Source: Kiritimatiellia bacterium
GTDB taxonomy: Bacteria; Verrucomicrobiota; Kiritimatiellia; SLAD01
Length of the DNA stretch: 8,099 nucleotides
Assembly: GCA_007128275.1 (NCBI GenBank)
Contig: SKXR01000120.1
Location: 1 to 8,099 of the forward strand
Direction: 5' to 3'
A model generated the notes under the pieces. That model ran no database searches. It worked only from the letters and a program-made list of their open reading frames with translations, and was not told where the DNA came from. The position numbers and the translations under genes are program-made. Shown one piece after another: positions 5,414 to 8,099 of the stretch. Positions within the stretch are counted from its first letter, which is position 1; the number at the start of each line of letters is the position of its first letter.

Positions 5414-6508
5414 ATGAAACTGAAGATTAAAAAAGAAGCGATCCTTGATGGATTGCAAAAGGTTCAATCCATTGTAAACCCCCGGACCACGCTTCCGATC
5501 CTCTCCAACATCCTCTTGCGGGCGGAGAAGGATCGCCTTTGGCTTTCCGCCACGGACTTGGAAGTGAGTGTCCGCGCCAGCGTGGAAGCGGAGGTCCTGA
5601 AAGAAGGCGGGAGCACGCTGCATGCGCGCCGCGCGTTCAGTATCTTCCGGGAACTTTCCGGGCCCGAAATCACCATTGAAACCGACGACAAGGACGTGGC
5701 CGTCATCAAAAGCGGATCGTCGTATTTCAAGATGGTCGGTATCTCCGAGGACGATTTCCCGCCGCTGCCGAAATTCTCGGAAGGAAACACCTATACCCTG
5801 GATCAGGGCGCGTTCAAATCGATGATCCAGAAGACGAGCTATGCCGCGTCCACCGACGAAACACGGCAGGTCCTTAACGGCGCGCTGATGACGTTCCGCG
5901 ACGATAAACTGACGGTCGTCGCCACGGACGGACGCCGGCTGGCCCTCGTGGAACAGGAAGTCGAATTCCCGAGCGGATCCGAAATGGACCTGATCGTTCC
6001 GTCAAAGACCATTAACGAATTGATTCGGACTCTGGGTGAATCGGGTACACTGAAGATTATCGCCACCGACAAGCAGATCGCCTTTGACTTCGGCGATATG
6101 CTGGTCGTATCCCGCTTGATTGAAGGCACGTACCCGAATTTCCGGCAGGTCATACCGGCTTCGAGCGATCAACGGGTTCCCGTGGAACGGGAATCGTTGC
6201 TGGCCGCCGTGCGCCGCGCCGCATTGATGACCACCGACCAGTCGCGCTCTGTCCGTCTCAATTTCCTGAAGAACAAACTGGAAATCATTACGGAAACGCC
6301 GGATATCGGCGAAGCGCGCGAGACCCTGCCGATCAAATACAGCGCGAAGGATATCTCGGTGGCGTTCAATCCGGAATTTCTCATGGATCCGCTTCGCACC
6401 TTGGAAAGCGACGAGATCTTCATGGAAATCACGGATGAATTGAGTCCGGGCGTGATAAAGTCGGATGTGCCGTTCCTGTATGTCCTGATGCCCATGCGCA
6501 TTTCCTGA
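5414..6508 (+). CDS. dnaN: DNA polymerase III subunit beta (sliding clamp)
   Basis: The product is 364 residues, the standard length for a bacterial clamp, which encircles DNA as a dimer and tethers polymerase III and other partners through their clamp-binding motifs. Three clamp domains are expected at about 1-122, 128-245 and 247-364. Visible hallmarks are LPILSNILL (27-35), FPPLP (115-119) at the end of domain 1, ATDGRRLA (170-177), SRLIEGTYPNF (233-243) at the domain 2/3 junction and the C-terminal YVLMPMR (356-362), which forms part of the partner-binding pocket. The gene follows the predicted oriC and has a good ribosome binding site. A small metallopeptidase gene begins 15 nt after its stop and probably shares the transcript. 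The recF gene often found after dnaN is absent here. No key residue appears lost. Confidence 0.98.
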   Translation: MKLKIKKEAILDGLQKVQSIVNPRTTLPILSNILLRAEKDRLWLSATDLEVSVRASVEAEVLKEGGSTLHARRAFSIFRELSGPEITIETDDKDVAVIKSGSSYFKMVGISEDDFPPLPKFSEGNTYTLDQGAFKSMIQKTSYAASTDETRQVLNGALMTFRDDKLTVVATDGRRLALVEQEVEFPSGSEMDLIVPSKTINELIRTLGESGTLKIIATDKQIAFDFGDMLVVSRLIEGTYPNFRQVIPASSDQRVPVERESLLAAVRRAALMTTDQSRSVRLNFLKNKLEIITETPDIGEARETLPIKYSAKDISVAFNPEFLMDPLRTLESDEIFMEITDELSPGVIKSDVPFLYVLMPMRIS

Positions 6509-6523
6509 CCGGGAATCCACAGC

Positions 6524-6919
6524 ATGCATCGCAAACCCGGTTGGCAACGCCAGTGGACGCGACTCCAGCAGGCGGCCCTTCAGGAACTGGACGCCGTGGT
6601 TAAACGGCTGCCGAAAGATCTGCGAAACAAAGCGCACCGCATTCCCGTCAGCCTGGAACCCGTTCCGGGCAAGGATCTCTTGGACGACGGCCTGGAAGGC
6701 GATACGCTGGGGTTGTATGTCGGCGAGCCGTACAGCGAAAACGAGTCCGGCATAGAAAATGTGCCGCCGCAGATTCTCCTCTTCCTGGAAAACATCTGGG
6801 ACTATGCAGGACACGATACGGCCGCGTATCGCGAAGAAATTCGCATCACCTACCTCCACGAACTCGGCCACTACCTCGGCCTCGACGAAGACGACTTATT
6901 CCGGCGCGAATTGGATTGA
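6524..6919 (+). CDS. Small zincin-like metallopeptidase family protein (HExxH)
   Basis: The product is 131 residues and fits the small cytosolic zincin-like metallopeptidase family (Pfam PF06262, formerly DUF1025), which is widespread but without a settled substrate. The C-terminal LHELGHYLGLDEDDL contains the zinc motif HELGH (H112, E113, H116) followed by GLDEDDL, the family signature. TLGLYVGEPY (61-70) and PPQILLFLENI (81-91) match the GLY-x-G-x-P and I-x-L-F/Y strand usual before the motif. There is no signal peptide or membrane segment. The start at 6524 has only a weak GGGA upstream, 15 nt after the dnaN stop, so translation may be coupled to dnaN. The stop lies five bases from the CCA end of a convergent tRNA gene. 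Enzyme activity is inferred from the intact motif; its link to replication, if any, is unknown. Confidence 0.85.
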   Translation: MHRKPGWQRQWTRLQQAALQELDAVVKRLPKDLRNKAHRIPVSLEPVPGKDLLDDGLEGDTLGLYVGEPYSENESGIENVPPQILLFLENIWDYAGHDTAAYREEIRITYLHELGHYLGLDEDDLFRRELD

Positions 6920-6924
6920 TGAGA

Positions 6925-7001
6925 TGGTGGGCCCGGAGGGACTTGAACCCCCGACCAGAGGATTATGAGTCCCCTGCTCTGACCAACTGAGCTACGGGCC
7001 C
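6925..7001 (-). tRNA. tRNA with anticodon CAT, probably tRNA-Ile2 (lysidine type), CCA encoded
   Basis: The 77-nt gene folds as a cloverleaf. The acceptor stem GGGCCCG/CGGGCCC is fully paired, the D-arm reads AGCTCAGTTGGTCAGAGC, the anticodon loop is CTCATAA (anticodon CAT) and the T-loop is GTTCAAG(T). A73 and CCA are encoded. A CAT tRNA can be elongator Met, initiator Met or Ile2. An initiator is unlikely because position 1 pairs normally (G-C) and the three G-C pairs at the base of the anticodon stem are absent. The C4-G69 and C5-G68 pairs, known positive determinants for the lysidine synthetase TilS in E. coli, and a D/anticodon region close to E. coli tRNA-Ile2 favour Ile2, which reads AUA codons once C34 becomes lysidine. 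Elongator Met remains possible. The gene is convergent with the metallopeptidase gene, five bases away. Confidence 0.95.
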
Positions 7002-7066
7002 ACATGGGTTATCGGTCCAGTGTACGCCATGCGCGCCGGAGAATACCAGCCGATTCTTTGACCAGC

Positions 7067-7121
7067 GATTGCGCAGGACGATGGTCTTTTCAATCTCTAT
7101 CCACGCGCAGCGGCTCGGCCA
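7067..7121. repeat. Direct repeat, copy A
   Basis: 55 bp match copy B at 7204-7258 with seven mismatches (48 of 55 identical). The left 15 bases (GATTGCGCAGGACGA) and a 10-base block (TCAATCTCTA) are identical in both copies. The copies are offset by 137 bp. Confidence 0.85.
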
Positions 7122-7127
7122 GAGGCC

Positions 7128-7172
7128 TCGCCCTACCTGCCCTTGAAGATCGCGGCTCGAGTGGTAGGGCGA
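7128..7172. repeat. Perfect 10-bp inverted repeat between the direct repeats
   Basis: TCGCCCTACC (7128-7137) and GGTAGGGCGA (7163-7172) are exact reverse complements around a 25-base centre. A competing dyad pairs CGGCTC (7153-7158) with GAGCCG (7184-7189) and encloses ACCG-TCC-CGGT (7173-7183). The GC-rich stems and absence of T-runs resemble a REP-like intergenic element more than a terminator. Confidence 0.75.
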
Positions 7173-7203
7173 ACCGTCCCGGTGAGCCGAGAGCGTAGAC
7201 GGT

Positions 7204-7258
7204 GATTGCGCAGGACGACGGTCTTCTCAATCTCTACACACGCCCAGCGGTTCGGGCA
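7204..7258. repeat. Direct repeat, copy B
   Basis: This is the second copy of the 55-bp repeat. It ends 27 bp upstream of the predicted -35 of the secreted-protein gene. On the minus strand the shared core can be read as E-I-E-K-T-(I/V)-V-L-R-N, so a decayed coding fragment cannot be excluded. Confidence 0.85.
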
Positions 7259-7284
7259 AGCGGGAAGAGGCAGCGCCTGTGAAC

Positions 7285-7313
7285 GTGACAAATCTCCCGA
7301 CGAAGCGTATATT
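7285..7313 (+). promoter_or_regulatory. Sigma-70-type promoter placing the transcript start on the ATG (leaderless)
   Basis: GTGACA (7285-7290, five of six to TTGACA) and TATATT (7308-7313, five of six to TATAAT) are exactly 17 bp apart. A start seven bases after the -10 falls at 7320, the A of the ATG. No Shine-Dalgarno precedes this ATG, which agrees with leaderless translation. Confidence 0.55.
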
Positions 7314-7319
7314 TGCAGC

Positions 7320-7973
7320 ATGAGAACGACTTTTTTCATCCTGCTGGCGACGCTGATGACGGTTTCCGTGGGATGGGCGGCGGTTCCGAGTTTTGACCGG
7401 TATCGCGTCATTTTGGATCGGAAACCGTTCGGCGATCCGCCGCCGGAACCGACGCCGGCGCGTCCGCCGACCGTAGTATCGCCGCATGAATCCTTTGCCC
7501 GGACGATTCGCCTTTCCGCCCTTTACGAAGTGGAGGGCGGCGATCTTCGCGTAGGATTGGTTAATTCCGTGAACAACGACAGCTTCTTCCTGAGTGTCGG
7601 CGAAACCTATGAAGGCATCGAACTGGTCTCCGCCAGTTTCGAAGAGGAAGAAGCGGTTTTGCGTCGTGGCAGCGAGATGGCCATTATCAAACTGAAGGAC
7701 GGCACGGTGGAGCCGATTACGGCCCAGCAACACCAGGAACGCACGCAAGCGCGCCAGACATCCTATGAAGAACGGCGTCGCGCACGCCAGGAAGCGCTGG
7801 AGCGTCGCCGTGCCGAACCGCCCCCCGAACCCCGTTTGACCGGCGAAGAACTGGATCGCCATTTGAAAGAATATCAGATGGAAGTGATCCGTCAGGGCTT
7901 GCCGCCGCTGCCCATTCCGTTAACCGAAGAAATGGACCGGCAATTGGTCGAAGAAGGTATTCTGCCGCCTTGA
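7320..7973 (+). CDS. Secreted or periplasmic protein with a GspC/PulC-like beta region (function unknown)
   Basis: The product is 217 residues. The N-terminus has a signal peptide: MRTT, a hydrophobic core FFILLATLMTVSVG and a likely cut near GWA/A (about residue 20). Then comes FDRYRVILDRKPFG (25-38), a Pro-rich linker (39-50), a beta-rich region (about 60-132) with LSALYEVEGGDLRVGLVNSV, FFLSVGETYEGIELVSASFEEEEAVLRRG, and a charged, probably helical tail (137-165, Gln/Arg/Glu-rich) ending in a Pro-rich C-terminus. The pattern 'RY-x-VIL-x-R-x-PFG, then linker, then G-D-x-Y-x-G-I-x-L-x-x-x-x-x-x-x-A-V-L-x-x-G' resembles the HR domain of type II secretion GspC/PulC; this rests on pattern, and I cannot name the gene. 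The in-frame extension back to a TTG at 7206 was rejected because it crosses a repeat and would bury the signal peptide. No secretion genes lie nearby in the window. Confidence 0.75.
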   Translation: MRTTFFILLATLMTVSVGWAAVPSFDRYRVILDRKPFGDPPPEPTPARPPTVVSPHESFARTIRLSALYEVEGGDLRVGLVNSVNNDSFFLSVGETYEGIELVSASFEEEEAVLRRGSEMAIIKLKDGTVEPITAQQHQERTQARQTSYEERRRARQEALERRRAEPPPEPRLTGEELDRHLKEYQMEVIRQGLPPLPIPLTEEMDRQLVEEGILPP

Positions 7974-8007
7974 TCCTGCTCAAGGGAATGTGGACTGCGG
8001 TGGCAGA

Positions 8008-8067
8008 GTCCTCTGTAGCGAAGCGGAAGAGGACGGCGACCCTCCTTCGCCAAGAGGCTACGGAGGG
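8008..8067. repeat. Two tandem inverted repeats, candidate dispersed intergenic element
   Basis: GTCCTCT (8008-8014) pairs perfectly with AGAGGAC (8028-8034), and CCCTCC (8040-8045) with GGAGGG (8062-8067). They begin 35 bases after the stop of the secreted-protein gene. No T-run follows either stem. Flanks such as GACTGCGGTGGCAGAG and GGCGCTTTGGATG resemble, from memory, dispersed intergenic repeats in Verrucomicrobia-type genomes. The stretch 7974-8099 holds no gene. Confidence 0.5.
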
Positions 8068-8099
8068 CAAGCACCGGAAGGCGCTTTGGATGAAGACAA

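Larger units (their letters stand above)
7002..7319. other. Non-coding stretch with repeat elements between the tRNA and the secreted-protein gene
   Basis: This is 318 nt without a credible gene; open frames here have no domain character. It holds a 55-bp imperfect direct repeat (7067-7121 and 7204-7258), a 10-bp perfect inverted repeat between the copies (7128-7172), a second nested dyad (7153-7189) and a strong promoter candidate at the right end (7285-7313). The tRNA promoter should lie near 7005-7060 on the minus strand, but I could not place it with confidence. Confidence 0.6.

Noticed and set aside
6002..6871. 289-codon open frame on the minus strand across dnaN and the metallopeptidase gene
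   Set aside because: It spans two real genes on the opposite strand and shows no family motif.
7004..7198. 64-codon plus-strand frame between the tRNA and the secreted-protein gene
   Set aside because: It is Arg/Ser-rich, has no ribosome binding site and runs through the repeat and hairpin elements.
7067..7258. CRISPR array
   Set aside because: Only two copies, 87% identical, with an 82-bp spacer containing its own inverted repeat; no third copy and no cas genes.
7227..7862. 211-codon minus-strand frame opposite the secreted protein
   Set aside because: It has no start signal or domain, and its Phe/Arg-rich composition is typical of a mirror frame; the plus-strand product has a signal peptide and a promoter.

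Overview
The window is chromosomal and carries a replication-origin neighbourhood from a bacterium with moderately high GC genes and AT-rich intergenic regions. A complete dnaA and a complete dnaN lie on the plus strand, separated by a 336-nt AT-rich spacer with DnaA boxes that looks like oriC. I cannot assign the species. A small Na+-pump decarboxylase operon, the dnaN neighbourhood without recF, and short hairpin-forming intergenic repeats would fit a Verrucomicrobiota/Kiritimatiellota-type (PVC group) genome, but this is an impression and not a demonstrated assignment.

Left part (1-3216), minus strand: an M24-family aminopeptidase-like gene, then a small membrane protein of the OadG (decarboxylase gamma) type, whose stop codon overlaps the start of a carboxyltransferase/biotin-carrier protein of the OadA/PycB type. 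That last gene runs off the left edge just as its biotinyl domain begins. The OadG-OadA pair most likely forms part of a membrane biotin-dependent decarboxylase; the beta subunit would be expected beyond the left edge.

Middle (3217-6919), plus strand: a 484-nt regulatory region upstream of dnaA holds a DnaA-box-like site, paired TGATCAAT repeats, an inverted repeat and three helically phased TTAAT motifs. Then come dnaA (GTG start set by a strong Shine-Dalgarno), the oriC spacer, dnaN, and a small zincin-type metallopeptidase that probably shares the dnaN transcript. The oriC spacer contains two perfect TTATGCACA boxes. One is framed by TGATC/GATCA and followed directly by a run of DnaA-trio-like triplets and an AT-rich unwinding candidate.

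Right part (6920-8099): a minus-strand tRNA with anticodon CAT (probably the lysidine-type tRNA-Ile2) converges on the metallopeptidase gene. Next is a 318-nt non-coding stretch with a 55-bp imperfect direct repeat flanking a 10-bp perfect inverted repeat. It is followed by a gene for a secreted protein with a GspC-like beta region, whose predicted promoter would place the transcript start on the ATG itself (leaderless). The window ends in two tandem inverted repeats resembling a dispersed intergenic element.

No CRISPR array, insertion sequence, phage gene or defence system was seen. The points most worth following are the origin architecture, the divergent carboxyltransferase active site, the leaderless promoter and the repeat elements.
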